In this document: positions 34,418-45,972 of the stretch, piece after piece
Numbering within the stretch: position 1 is the first letter of the stretch
How the letters are laid out: the number at the start of each line of letters is the position of its first letter
Assembly (NCBI GenBank): GCA_019188255.1
Contig: JAETXT010000013.1
Span: 1,302,001-1,366,000 of the forward strand
Length of the DNA stretch: 64,000 nt
Source: Verticillium longisporum
Taxonomy: Eukaryota > Ascomycota > Sordariomycetes > Glomerellales > Plectosphaerellaceae
Direction of reading: 5' to 3'
Position numbers and translations under genes: made by a program
The notes under the pieces: generated by a model
What the model was told of the DNA's origin: nothing
What the model saw: only the letters and a program-made list of their open reading frames with translations
The model's database searches: none

Positions 34418-37400
34418 CGAGAATTGGTAATCCCAACTCTTATCGTCGTTGTCGCGCGTCAGTGAGCTGACAAGAGGGACCAGCCGATTGAGTATCAGGA
34501 TGAGACGAGACGAACGTGGGTTGGGTCACCGGACTGGGCGCAAGGGGTCAGTCCCATGCGTCAGGTTCGAGTGTCAAAAGTCGAAACACCCCCATGAAGA
34601 TCCATTTTGAGACGCTCTCAAGCGATGGCAACATAGGGTTAGGAGCCATTTACGGCCTACAACACAATGCAAAGACATTTTAGGTTGGTCTGGTCCTTTT
34701 TTTGGATGACAATAATTGGTTGATGTCAAACACCCGCTGCAGAGACACTACGCCAATGCCCTCAAGGCGTATCCTCCTTGAAGCAAAAGAATGCATGATG
34801 AAATGCTCGCACAACTTTTAGGCATCTTGACAGCCTAGCAGGAAACAGGACTTCACGCGCCTAATCTCAATCTCGAATCAACTGTTTTCTCCCCTAGTCG
34901 ATTGGCAAGCAACCTTGACAGCAAATACCGTTCCCGATTCAAAATCATTCCGAGGGCGGCAGTGATAGTCCTGGATGTGCTTGTAAGGAGGAAAGACTTG
35001 ATCATCCAGTTTTGGGGGAGAGTCGCCACCTGCTCGTGAAAATCACCTGCAGACAGCCGTATTTTGACTACTGGGCTTCTTCGTCAATACGTGGTTTAGA
35101 GCAGATGAAGAGGTCTTCCGCAAGGTCCGCAGGCAATTAGAATAAAGGTTGATGAGCCACTCAATTAAATCGGGTGTAGAATCCCAAGACTTCAATGCAT
35201 GCTCCAAGGGTGATCCATGATGTACATCAAAGTGCTGAGATGATAATAACCTCTCGTCTGAGAGCGATTTAGATCAACATGTCGTGAGAGGAAACCTTTA
35301 GAAGATACATGTGTTATTTGGACCGTGATTACCGTTCCAACTTTGTCGTCTCGATACAGGTTATGAAGTTCGGAACCTATAACTCTCTTCTCTGCCCAGC
35401 GGCATTGCCGTTCACAGAAAGGAATGACTGTCTCAAAGCGGTAGTGGCTACTCTGTCACATGGCAACCTCGTGCGTGTATGTTTTTTGAGATATATGTAT
35501 ACTCAATGTGAAAGACAGGGCCAAGTCATTCACTCATATAGGCTCCTTCTTGAAGATACGGAGTTGTGGACTACTTCTCTATGTGATCGGTCGGTGAAGA
35601 TTCGCTAATCTGTGACGCCCTCTGAGCTCGGCACTTGGATGCCAAAGAATTCTCGCAACGAGGGAACGAATAATTAAGCTCTATTAGTGGCCAGAATGAA
35701 TGACGTCTTCTGTCACATTGCGGCCCGTTGACTCTCCTGCGCAAGAGCCCCTCGGTATGTTCGGCACCTTTTCTGACTTTTTACGATCAAATAGCGGGCA
35801 GTCCGCTGCCGGTCTTATGGTTTGCATGGGTCCTGACATCAGGCCAACAGCTGGGATCGCCAATAATGAATGTAAGTACTCTTCAATTACCATATCGGCC
35901 AAGTCAAGTGGAAACAATACCTATAACGATTTTCATGATGTACTGTGGCTATGAGGTTATTTGTTGCGCATGCCCCGCTTGTTTACCAAGGAAGTGGCCG
36001 CATTGGGACTGGAGATGGCCTCAGGTCATCATCAGCTTCTCAAGTAGGGGCGTGGTACAACAATGCGAGGCGAGCTTATCAGGGTCATGAAGGCTTCCTC
36101 TAGCGACATCACATGCTCTCGGTGTGGCAAGCGAACCAAGCGCCCAATGGACTGTTAAGATGGGCCGTCCATGCCAAGAGCATTCACATACTGGCCAGCA
36201 GCAGCCAACAGGTCAACGGCGCTGGTTGACGCTGCTGCTCAGGGCATCCCCGCCGAAAGTTCACTGCGCCCATACCACGAAGTACTCTGTGCGAAAAGGC
36301 AGTGTGGAGCGGGCAGCGGCCAGCTCACACGAAGACTCACACACATCAGAGTCCAGGCCACGCACGAGCTGAGCACCCTGAGCTTGAGCACCCCGACCTG
36401 CCCGAGCATCCTGAGCCTGGACACCCTGAGGCGCGAGCTGCTCAGCATCATCCCCCGTTCCCCGCTCCATCATGTCGTCACAACGATCACGCTCCGTTGG
36501 CCATGTCTGCCATGTCATCACAATCACAGAAATGCCCAGAATGGTGAGGTGCAGGCTGTGGTGATCTTGTTTGAATCCAGGCATCACAGCCGGTGTCTCC
36601 CTCTCCCCCTATTTGACCGTTAAATGGGCCGCGCAAGCCGCAACCCCCGCCAGCCCCAGGCCCAGACCTGTGGTGGCTGCACGAGAAAGTGCGCCGTCCC
36701 GATGTGGCACCGTTTAGAGCTGTGGCTGGTGACGTCGCTGGGGGCGCATCGCTCCGTTTTCACGACTGGCGTTCCCCCTTTCACCCTCAACCCCTGCGCC
36801 CTGCCCTTTGGAACCCCCCCTGGTCTTGTTGGAGACTGGACTCGGACTTCGGTCTTGGAGTCGTATTGTCTATCCCCATTCCCGGACCAATTGCTCCAGT
36901 GCAATTTCCAGGTGGTCATCCCATTGTTGTTCTGTCGTCTCATCCGTCCCTCCTCGGTCTGTCCTGGGCTTCTGTGAGGCGCCTCTGTGCCATCGCCTCA
37001 AGGGCCCCCTTTTCCTAGATGCTTCGCTCTGTGCCAGGACGCCAATTCTGACCTTGACCTTGGCTCGATGCTTAACTATTGTCGTTGAACGGTCGGATAC
37101 CACCTCACCACGCTGACACCGGCTCGCGAGTCAGTCCCAGCCCTGCGAGCAACGTCGAGAGAAGCTCACCCCAAGCCCAATACCACAGCCTGTTATGATC
37201 ACTTTCCCTTCCCGCCCCCCGTCACCCGAACCCCGGTGCAACACCAGATCGAATCGCACAGGTCTCCTGTCCCCGCCCGAGGCGATAAGGAGTAGACACG
37301 GTAACATCCCGTCCCAGCTCCAGGCTCACCCCCCCTGTGCCCACCCGCTGTCAAGCCCCCTCCAGGTGCTCCCCCAAATTCGCAAAGTGCAAGAAAAACC

Positions 37401-38540
37401 TGTTTTTTGTCTGCCCACCCCCGATGTGATCGAATGCGGCTCCCGACGACTGCGTAACCTCGCCCCGGAAGTCCAGACCTGCCTGCCGGGAACGAGGGCT
37501 CTACCTACCAGTGGGAACTATGACTGTGAGGTAACCGCTGGCGATGACCATTCACAGCAGTGCACCAGTCCCCTCATCACGGCGATTGGGCTCACAGGAG
37601 AATGCCTACGGATTGGGCAGATTCTCTCCTTCTCTCTCCCTCCCTCTCTCACCCGACGCGGGGCAAGCCACGCCGTCAAGCACGAGAATGCACGTCTCGA
37701 CCGATGACGCTTGTCACGAGGGGTGAATCGCGGGACCTTGCATTTTCTGAATGTTTTTTTATTTTCTTTCCGTCGGGTCTTTCGCTGTCCCTTCCCAAAA
37801 ACAAGAATGGTTCATGAAGAGGAACCAGGGGCCGCGTGTTCCATAATCGGTGAAGTACTATTACACAAACTGATGCGTTCCGACTTGCCTTTTTCCCTTG
37901 ATCGGAGCAAATCATGTATGACGAGATACCGCTTTGAAAAAGATAAGATTGGAAAAAAGGGAACCGCTGAAGAAGTAATCCGTCGCAATTCGGGTACAAA
38001 TGAAATTCGTAATACGCCTTGTTTTTCGGTCCGGGGGAGAAGGGCGTTTCGTAGCTCGTGGCTAACCACTATTAATCCATGTCGCTGTCCTCGGTCAGTG
38101 TTCATTGTCTCTTTTCACGTGGGGTGATGGTAATAGAAATCGTTCACAACACAAGGTGAAAGGAGTGAGACAGAGCTAGAGGCGAACGCCGCCGACGGTT
38201 GTATGACGCTTGCCAATCCCGCCCGCGCTGCCTTGATGTCGCGCATTGTTCGACAGGCGACGGCGCCCAGCTCTGACAGGCGGTGAATGCGTCCGCTCTG
38301 CCCTCCCCTGGGAATTCGGACGATGGGCGGCCGCTAAGATTTAGCTGACGCCACGCTCTGACCGTGACGCGCGAGTCGGAACCTCGGCCGCGTGGGCGAT
38401 TCACAGCCAAAGCCCGGCCCAGCGAGTCGTATGCTCAGTGTACTGGCGCGCCGAAGGCACATGCGCCCCAGCTGTCGTGGCAGGCAGGGAATCGCAAGGG
38501 AATAAGGGAAATAGAGGGAAAAACGGGGAATAGGGGGTAC
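34418..38540. other. Gene-poor 4.1-kb interval
   Basis: Normal base composition but no supportable gene. Frames at 35309-35608 and 35700-36090 are open, and the latter pair switches frame; none has firm family identity. At about 36365-36430 there is an imperfect 15-base repeat around GAGCACCCTGA. From 36600 on the sequence is C- and T-rich with long overlapping frames of low-complexity composition, as in promoter DNA. A pyrimidine run lies near 37625. Confidence 0.45.
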
Positions 38541-39570
38541 TCACAGCAAAGCAAGAGTCAGATCACCGTGGATCCTCGCCTTGAGTTCAATCTGAATCTC
38601 GAGGTTGAGGTCTAGCCTCAGCTTGAGGGGGTCCTTGCCGCCGCCACCGCCGCCCTGCTGCTGCTGCATCTGCTGTTGTTGCATCTGCTGCTGCTGCATC
38701 ATCTGCTGCTGGCGGTACGCGTCCTCGCCGCCCTGGTTGCGGCCGCGGCGCGACATTTGCTTGTTCTTCGCGTCCCGGTCGTCATTCATCCACGACAGCT
38801 GCGAGCGGCCCTTGGTTGGCCTCTGCGCGGTGCGACTCTTGGGCTTCTCCTCCTCCTCCTCCTCCTCTTCGGACTCGGACTCGGAGTAATCGTCAGAGTC
38901 AGAGTAGTCGTCAGAACCCGATTCGTCTTCCGAGTAATCATCCGAGTCCTCCTCGGACTCGGGCTCAGGCTCGGGCTGCTTCTTCTTGGTCTTCTTGGGC
39001 GCCTCCTTCTTCTCCTTCTTGGACTTGGCCTCGGGCGCTGCCTCCTCGGCATCGTCCTCAACCTCTTGTACCCTGTCCTCGGGCTTGATGTCTTCAGCCT
39101 TATCCTTGGTCTCCTCTGCCTTGTCCTCGGGCTTCGCCTCATCACTGGCGGCGTCTACCTTGTCCTCAGGCTTGGCTTGTTCCTGAGCAGCCTCGGGCTT
39201 GGTCTCCTCAGCCTTCTTCTCAGCGTCTTCGGCAGGCTTGTCGTCCTTCGTCTCGTCGACCTTCTTCTCGGCCTCCTCGGGCTTAGCTACCTCAGGCTTG
39301 GTCTCTTCAGGCTTGGCCTCTTCAGGCTTGGCCTCCTCCGCCGCCGGCGCTGGCTCAGCCGGCTTGTCGTCCTTCTTCTCAACGGGGCTGGCTTGCTTCT
39401 TCTGCGCATCGGGCTTCTTCCTTCCTGCCTGGCCTTGCGCCTGCTTCGGCGCCTTCTGGGCCTCGGGCTTGTTCTCGCCGGCAGCGCCGGGCTGTTGCTG
39501 GTCCTGCCTGTGGTCAGCCACCTCTTTGCGATACTACCGACAACCTGTCCGAGCTTACCTTGGTGTCCAT
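38541..39570 (-). CDS. Disordered Lys/Glu/Pro-rich protein with conserved C-terminal motif
   Basis: Preferred model: exon 39570-39559 (MDTK), intron 39558-39504, then 39503-38541, giving 324 residues; an unspliced start at 39521 (MADHRQ) is the alternative. The protein has no hydrophobic core. It has tandem KPEEAKPEE-type repeats (about residues 60-140), a Lys-rich block, a Ser/Asp/Tyr/Glu acidic block (DSDDYSEDES), then Gln/Met repeats and a glycine run. It ends in a conserved stretch with LRLDLNL and KARIHGDL that recurs in the gene at 41779. The stop codon TGA overlaps a GTGAGT splice-donor consensus, so a short further exon may exist. No function is known to me. Confidence 0.72.
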
Positions 39571-40353
39571 TGCGATGTGTGATGAGGCGAGGGGGGCGAC
39601 TACGTGTGAGACGAGGTGCTGGAGTTCTCTAGTGTAAGACGTATGTGAAAGTCCAGAACAATGGGTAAGCTGGCACCATATGGGAAGCTCTGGCGTGAAG
39701 AACCCTTAAATCAGATCCCCAAAATCGTATTGATCCACGTCTCTCGAGAACAATGCACTGCGACAAGCAGGAAAACACGATTCTGGCTATCCGTGACGCA
39801 ATATGGGGTGGCAGACGTGGGCGTTTCGCAGGCCTGCTGTTTCCTGTTCACCCCATTCTGTGATATCACTTGATACCAGCACGCCCCGCCGGACTGGAAA
39901 ACGCCCAGTCTGTAAACAGGTTTCGGGGACAGAAAGGGAGGGGTCGAAGAAGACATGCAGGGTCTTGACAGCTCCGGCCGAGAAGGTCAGGGTGACGTCT
40001 TGCACGTCGAGCTCTCGAACGAGATATTGTGAAGCAACATGTCTGGTGTAAGAGGGATGACGTCGGAGTCAGGGTCGTACCCTTGTAGGACGAAGGTGGG
40101 TGGTGTGGTCTGGCCTCGAGCGGTCGAGAAGGGGGTGGAGGGGGTAGGGTGTGGGTAGTTCGGGCAACCATGCCGAGACAGGGATGATAGTCCAGCACCT
40201 TGAAGGATCGGGCTCGCGGATACGACGAATCCATATTTCTCTAAGGCTCTCGAAAGTAGTCCGACTGAGTGGCTGGCTTCTGCCACGGACCAGAAATTCA
40301 GGCTTGCGCACTCGCATCAGAGACGCAACGTTCGACATAGGCCCAGTGCAGCC
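39571..40353. promoter_or_regulatory. Divergent promoter region
   Basis: A 783-base gap between divergently transcribed genes (disordered protein on minus, conserved protein on plus), so it must hold both promoters. Open frames inside are short shadows. Confidence 0.5.
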
Positions 40354-41019
40354 ATGGACATCATCGCGCTCCTCGCCATTGCCGCCATCCCCACAGTCAT
40401 CGGCACCGGCCAGGCCATCTCGGCCCAAAAGAGAGAAAACGAAGCACAGAAGGAGAAGGTCAAGTTCGGTATCGGCGCCGACTTGACCATAGATGGCCAC
40501 ATTGAGGAAGCCAGCGGCGTGTTGATCGACGGCCAGGTACGGCAAGCCCCCGATGTTAGATGCCATCGAGGACGAACGACTGACGAGAGATCGTGACAGA
40601 TGTTCCTGGATCACAGCAAAAGTCCCGTCAAGGGCTTCCCCTTTTCGGGTTGGTACTTCATGTATCCTGGCGAGGAGCAGCACATGGGTCTCGTCTCCAT
40701 GACCTCAAACGACCCTCCCGCCATGGGCTGGATCTTTGTCGACGCGGACACGCGAGCCGTGCGATTTGGCGGTAGAAAGGATACCGTCGACCACGTTATA
40801 GGCCCCTGGCACTGGACGCCGAACGAGAAGTACGTCTCTCTCAGAGGAAGTGGTGATGGGTTCGCCGCAGTCAGAGCAGACGAGGAGGGCTCACGATGGG
40901 CCGTATACTGGGACCCTGACGGGTCACTCGCGCAGCAGACGCCTGTTGACCGTTATGTCCCAATAGGACTGAAGCGGCAGTTGGCACTTGGCATAAACAG
41001 CCAGTATGTCAGGGACTGA
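40354..41019 (+). CDS. Conserved fungal protein of unknown function, one N-terminal membrane segment
   Basis: Exons 40354-40536 and 40600-41019 give 200 residues; the intron has a GTACGG donor and a GACAG acceptor and the frame joins exactly. Residues 1-20 (MDIIALLAIAAIPTVIGTGQ) form a signal anchor, followed by a charged helix. The rest is a soluble domain rich in Trp, Gly and Asp (GWYFMYPGEEQ, PPAMGWIFVD, IGPWHWTPNEKYVSLRG). I do not recognise a named family; it looks like a conserved small globular domain. It lies within the cluster of disordered-protein genes. Confidence 0.72.
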
Positions 41020-41778
41020 CGGCCTAGAATGCGAAGCAGCAAGGAAAGCAGGGCATGCCGGAGCGAGAGGGGAGGGAGTGTGCAGAGTACAACGGTCTCC
41101 AACGACCTTCAGGGCATGGCGTTATTGGGAACTAGGGCGTTTTGGTTTCTGGGGAGAGACAGGGTATCGACAGTCGTGTCCACGTTGCCATAGCTTGTTT
41201 GATGGCCCGAATAGACTAAGTTAAGCGTCATGGGCTCCATTGAAAAACCTCTGAGTTGGTGTGCTTGACCCTGGAGTAGGCAGACATGGTGCAGCAGATG
41301 TAAGAGGGAGGGTAAATGTGCATGAGAGGGAGGTGAGACAGACCTTCCGTTCAACACCAACTACCCTTCATTGGCGAGGAGAGGCGTTGATCCGTAGACC
41401 CCCTAAGACCACTCCACAGACATGTCCACACCTCTTGCGCACCTCCCCCTGTTACCTGCCCCATCATCCTAATTTGGGGCGCTCTCGACGTCATACGGGG
41501 CCGGGATGTCAAGAGATTGTGACGAAATCCCGAGTGACATGAGGAAGGGAAGCAGGAATTCAGGGTCCAACATGATCTCATCCAGGAGGAGGGGCGCACC
41601 CATCCTGTTTTGTCCCATGCCTGAGGGTTGAGTATATGACTTGCGCTCCCCGTTTTGGTATCAGAGAGCAAAGGATTGAGAAGAAACCAACTTACCATCA
41701 AAAATTACCCGTCCAACGTTCTTGAATTACCCATCTCACCTGCAAGTCTCCCATCACCACTATAACCCAACAACCACA
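41020..41778. other. Intergenic, unknown-function gene to disordered-protein gene
   Basis: About 760 bases. Holds a 3' UTR and the promoter of the next gene; no other feature recognised. Confidence 0.5.
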
Positions 41779-42159
41779 ATGTCGTCGCGAAGCAGAGATA
41801 CCAAGTACGCCTCCGAGGACGAGGGCAGCGAGGAGGCGCCTCGCCAGCGCCGCTCACGCAAGGACAAGACCAAGTCGAAGCGCAAGAGCAAGCGCGGCGA
41901 ATCTGAGCAGGGCGGCGGCGGTCCCCTTGGTGGACTTGGCGGCCTCGGTGGCCTTGATGGCGCCGGCGACACAGTATCAGGCCTCGCCAACGGCGCGACA
42001 GGTGCCCTCGGTGGCGTCGCCGGAGGTGCTCTGGGCGGCGGAGGCGGCGGTGGCGGCGACAAGAGCGACACGCTGCGGTTGCGTCTTGACCTGAACCTCG
42101 ACATTGAGATTACGCTGAAGGCGCGAATCCACGGTGATCTGGAGCTTGCTCTCCTGTAA
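41779..42159 (+). CDS. Small basic/glycine-rich disordered protein sharing the same C-terminal motif
   Basis: 126 residues if read to TAA at 42157-42159. An Arg/Lys/Ser-rich N-terminal third is followed by a Gly/Leu-rich middle (GGLGGLGGLDG) and then a C-terminus with LRLRLDLNLDIEITLKARI followed by HGDLELALL, nearly the same as in the minus-strand gene at 38541. The TAA overlaps a perfect GTAAGT donor (from 42156). A textbook fungal acceptor (GCTAAT branch site, pyrimidine tract, TTCTTCAG) lies at 42390, and using it changes the end to ALLN with a stop at 42395-42397. The spliced form is plausible but not certain. Function unknown. Confidence 0.7.
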   Translation: MSSRSRDTKYASEDEGSEEAPRQRRSRKDKTKSKRKSKRGESEQGGGGPLGGLGGLGGLDGAGDTVSGLANGATGALGGVAGGALGGGGGGGGDKSDTLRLRLDLNLDIEITLKARIHGDLELALL

Positions 42160-42397
42160 GTTATTCCCCACGGACCTCTTCCCCCCCTGGCGTTTCTTAC
42201 CCTTAGAACCCCTACCTTTTCCCCTTGCTTTTGATCTGCCACCCACCTACACTTCGTCATACGTACCCCATCTCCCAGTTACCGGCCATGTTCTTACCAG
42301 GTTTCTTCGCAAAAGGACGGGCTAGCTGTTCAAGCATCCACATCAAAAACGGTTCAGATGGGCTAATTCGGCTTTTTCCTTCTTCTTCAGGAACTAA

Positions 42398-44613
42398 GAG
42401 AGGCGTTTGGATCAGCACGCTTCGCTGCCATGAGCATGAGAAACTGGTTTTATGCATCGAAACGGCGGGGTTGTATTTGTTTTGGGTTATTTGGGGATTT
42501 GATTTTCATTTGTGTCTTTACATGATCAGACTTTTCTTTTTTATCTTTTGTCTTGATCAAACGGAAGCGGGATATACGTACAGTGATGTGCGGTACGATA
42601 CACCACCAATTCAGGCGGGCTCTTAACGAACGATGCTCTGGAAAATACAAATGACCGTAAAAAACGGTTGCTTCAAAAGAACACTGCAGTCGATCGAGAT
42701 GATTTCGTGGTGTGTGGTGCTCGTGGGGCTGATGTGCAAGGATGTTGCTCGCGGGTGTCATTCCGACCCGTTCATTTGACGAGGGTCAGCGGGTATGGGC
42801 ACAATCTGATCGTTCGTTCATCGGGGAAATTCAACAATGCTGTCTTCTGTAGTTCCCCGTGCGGGTTGGTCGACGCCTTTTCTGATCCCTAGCGTCCCCC
42901 CCTAATGGGCAGAAAAAACAGCGTCCGTATGCCACGAGGAAAAACCTGGCACAGGGGATTCACTAATTACCCCAGGTCGATGTAACGGCGGCCCAGCAGC
43001 CTTTAGCGTATCGACGGTCCCTTCGGTACCCGCTGCTTGGTCCGTTCCAGCGTGTTGATACGCTTAGCCATGGCTGCACCCCCATCGCCGTGTTGGCGCA
43101 GGAGTTGAAGCGAAGGCAACTTGAACGTTCTGGACCTCCGTCGAGGCTTGGCCGAGTTCCGATTTAGAGATCGCGATCGTGGCTGGTGAGACTGACGAAA
43201 AAGTCTCAAGTCTGCCCTGCATCACAACCAGTCCGTAGACATTTGTAGGGGATTGCTGCTTGCTAGTCAAGTCGTCAACACACGAGGCCCCTTGCTCCCG
43301 ATGTCTCATCATGTTTGACGGTTCCAAGCTTATCCCAGGTTTTACAGGTGAAAGGCGAAAACGGGCTGCCCAGCCACTCGACCCAATGTCGATCCCCGTT
43401 TCTGATGAGGCGTCCTCTCGCCCCTCCCCCCCAGCATCACACTGACGAGGGATGTCTTGTTCGGTCTGGCCAATTGTGGCTTGCCTGGCTGCCCTAGCTG
43501 CCCTGTCGTGCTGCGTCTGCTACCGCCCCGAATGATTGTTAGGCGTTTAGGCTGTTCCGACTTCCATGCTCGCCCGCAACAGCCCACATTCTGCTTGACC
43601 ACGTTGGCTTCGCGGCTTGAGGTCACTCACTCCGTTTCTTCTTTTGTTATGGACTGAGATGACGGCCCAGTGACAGATGGGGGTTCCTATTCGGTGCTTG
43701 CCCCGGTCCCATTCAGGTCAGTGGAGAGCCAGAGGACATGGACATGGACATGGACACATCCACGCACGGCCGAGTCTAGACCGCCATATGAAGCCACAGT
43801 TGGCAAGAGACTGCATCGGGACACATCGACGAGCTTGGGGAAGACTGGACCTGAGGCCCCGGAGGATGCCCTCTCGAGACGCCTCCTGCCTCCCTGACCT
43901 GCTAGGAAACCTGCTTGACACCCGCGTCTCATTGGCGAAAGGAGAGCACACCAGGTTCCTATTCCTCCTGGCGCCTGTGAGTTGAGCCTGGGTAACATGC
44001 TTTTGGAAGGTCAGCAGTTGCTGATGTGTCAACTGAGCTGCGAATGACAACATGTTTTCGCCATTGTGGCGGTCCGGCTGCTGCTCTCACACGCCCCCAG
44101 ACTGTTGCCAACGGAGACTTCATCCGATGCTGCCCTTCTGTCGGGCGTCCCCAGCTCTGAAGGTCCTATTTCCGTACTGTTCTGTTCATCCCTGCTTGAG
44201 ACCCGATGTTTGGGTTCGAGATGCGAGGATCAGACCAAGGCCAAGACCATCCATACGGACTGCTACGTCACGGACCTCCATCTTGCTCCATCACCCACCC
44301 CCCCTGATCCCTTGCACAAGCGGCTAGGTATCCACTAGGACATCCACCTGCTATCGGCGTGTGTGGGTGAACCACGTAGGGCGACAGACATCAGTCTCTG
44401 TCGATCACAGACTGCTGCGTACCCCTACCCTTACACCAAACGACCAAGTCTCTCGAAGGAGCTCTCATTTCATCCGCCCACAGTATCGTGTTCCTGACGC
44501 AACGCGCACTCCTGCTGCACCCCGACACATCGATTTCGGGAAGATCGCATTCCCGTTGCCCCCTTTCCCTCTTCCACTATCGATCCCCAGTCCCCCAAAG
44601 AGAAGACCCATCC
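42398..44613. other. Intergenic, 2.2 kb
   Basis: No supportable gene; many overlapping frames of similar length on both strands point to non-coding DNA of balanced composition. A short GGACAT microsatellite (about four copies) lies near 43735. The final 150 bases are pyrimidine-rich and likely leader sequence of the gene at 44614. Confidence 0.45.
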
Positions 44614-45972
44614 ATGCAGACACCCGCTCCTGCAGGCCGCGACGGCTCCGAGTCCGAGTCTGAATCCATGCACACGGCGCGATCCCGCGCTGACAGCGAA
44701 GCGCGTCGTGACCCCTCTCGCACTGGCACTGAGGCAGATACGACAGCCAAGAGCGATGGGTATGAGGTCGTCGACGTCAACGACTCGGAGGAAGACGCAG
44801 GGCGCGAAGACCAGAGCACGCCCAAGCCTGAGCAGGCTGCGCGACCAAAGCTTCCCAGGCTGAACTCCCAGTCGAGAGCCTCGTCGTCATTCGTCGGCAG
44901 CGAGACAGATACGCAAGATCATGCTGAAGCTCCCCGACCACAGCCTGAACAGGAATCAAGCCGTCCAACTCAGCCAGAAGTAGCCGCTGCGTCTCAGCAG
45001 AGGTCGCCTCAAGGAGGCGCACAGAACAGTGCCCGGCCGAATACCACATCACAGGACCACAGCCAGTCGCAAAATACCTCCCAGGCCAGTCAGGACCAAG
45101 GAGGCCCATCCCACATCAACACATCGCGCGAAATCCCGATCCCCATTCGTAAACAGGAGGCTGGGCGTCACTCCATCACTACAGACGAAGATGACGATGA
45201 CGATGCCTCGTCAGTGTCGTCCTCTTCAACAGAGAGCATCGGCAACCGCGCCCAGTACTACGACCATCACCAGCCTCCCCAGCACTCGCCAACACCGGTG
45301 ACGCGCTCCACGCTCAAGAACAAGTCAGACGACGAAGAGAATCCGACGATCCAGATCCCCAAAGTCACGCCCCTCGCCTCAGGCCTCACGCTGCCGCCCA
45401 ACTTGGCTGAGCTGGCCGAAAATCTCGAAGACAAATACATTGACGAATTCGGCAACGTACTCGAATGGGACGGCCGCGTCCTAGGTCGCGTCGAGGGCGA
45501 CCTTCCTTCCATGATCGGAAGGCCCGTATCGGCGACGGGGGAGGTCATATCGACCGAGGGCCAGGTCGTAGGCTACGTGGCCGAGAACGACACGATTGCG
45601 CCGCGGCCGCCGTCGCCAAAGCCCATCCACGGCATGGGCGAGGGGATGAAGCTTGACCACATGGGGAATATACTTAATAGGCACAACAAGATTGTGGGAC
45701 ACTTGAACGCCGAGGAGCTGGTCGACGCGCCGGAGCCGATCCGGAGGGCGCGCAACGGCGGTGGCGGTGGCAGCGGCGGCGGCGGAGGTGGCGGAGGTGG
45801 CTGTGGCTGCAGCTGTGGCCACGGCCGAGCGAAGCCTTCGGCGGCGCCGAGTCCGTCGGAGATCTACCTCGATGTCAAGTCGACGAACGACGGCGTGCAG
45901 CTGATCATCAAGATCCCGACTGTGTTTAATGGCGGGGGTACGCCAAACATTCATATTGGTACGAGTTCGTGA
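44614..45972 (+). CDS. Disordered protein with DUF3659-like repeats and glycine/cysteine tail
   Basis: 452 residues from the first ATG of the frame (the open stretch from 44488 has no ATG). Residues 1-260 are Ser/Gln/Glu/Asp-rich and disordered. From about 265 to 375 there are two to three repeats of the type seen in the neighbour at 47441: EFGNVLEWDGRVLGRVEGDL, SATGEVISTEGQVVGYVAEN, and LDHMGNILNRHNKIVGHL. A glycine run with CGCSCGHG follows, then a short conserved C-terminal block (IYLDVKSTNDGVQLIIKIP). The repeat resembles Pfam DUF3659. Function unknown; it and the next gene probably arose from a common repeat family. Confidence 0.75.
   Translation: MQTPAPAGRDGSESESESMHTARSRADSEARRDPSRTGTEADTTAKSDGYEVVDVNDSEEDAGREDQSTPKPEQAARPKLPRLNSQSRASSSFVGSETDTQDHAEAPRPQPEQESSRPTQPEVAAASQQRSPQGGAQNSARPNTTSQDHSQSQNTSQASQDQGGPSHINTSREIPIPIRKQEAGRHSITTDEDDDDDASSVSSSSTESIGNRAQYYDHHQPPQHSPTPVTRSTLKNKSDDEENPTIQIPKVTPLASGLTLPPNLAELAENLEDKYIDEFGNVLEWDGRVLGRVEGDLPSMIGRPVSATGEVISTEGQVVGYVAENDTIAPRPPSPKPIHGMGEGMKLDHMGNILNRHNKIVGHLNAEELVDAPEPIRRARNGGGGGSGGGGGGGGGCGCSCGHGRAKPSAAPSPSEIYLDVKSTNDGVQLIIKIPTVFNGGGTPNIHIGTSS

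Noticed and set aside
36600..37720. Several long frames in the C/T-rich stretch
   Set aside because: Overlapping frames on both strands have similar lengths and low-complexity composition without motifs; more likely promoter DNA.
38676..39632. Long plus-strand frame rich in leucine and valine opposite the disordered protein
   Set aside because: It is the mirror of a Glu/Lys-repeat coding region; antisense GAG/AAG repeats give Leu-rich frames automatically.
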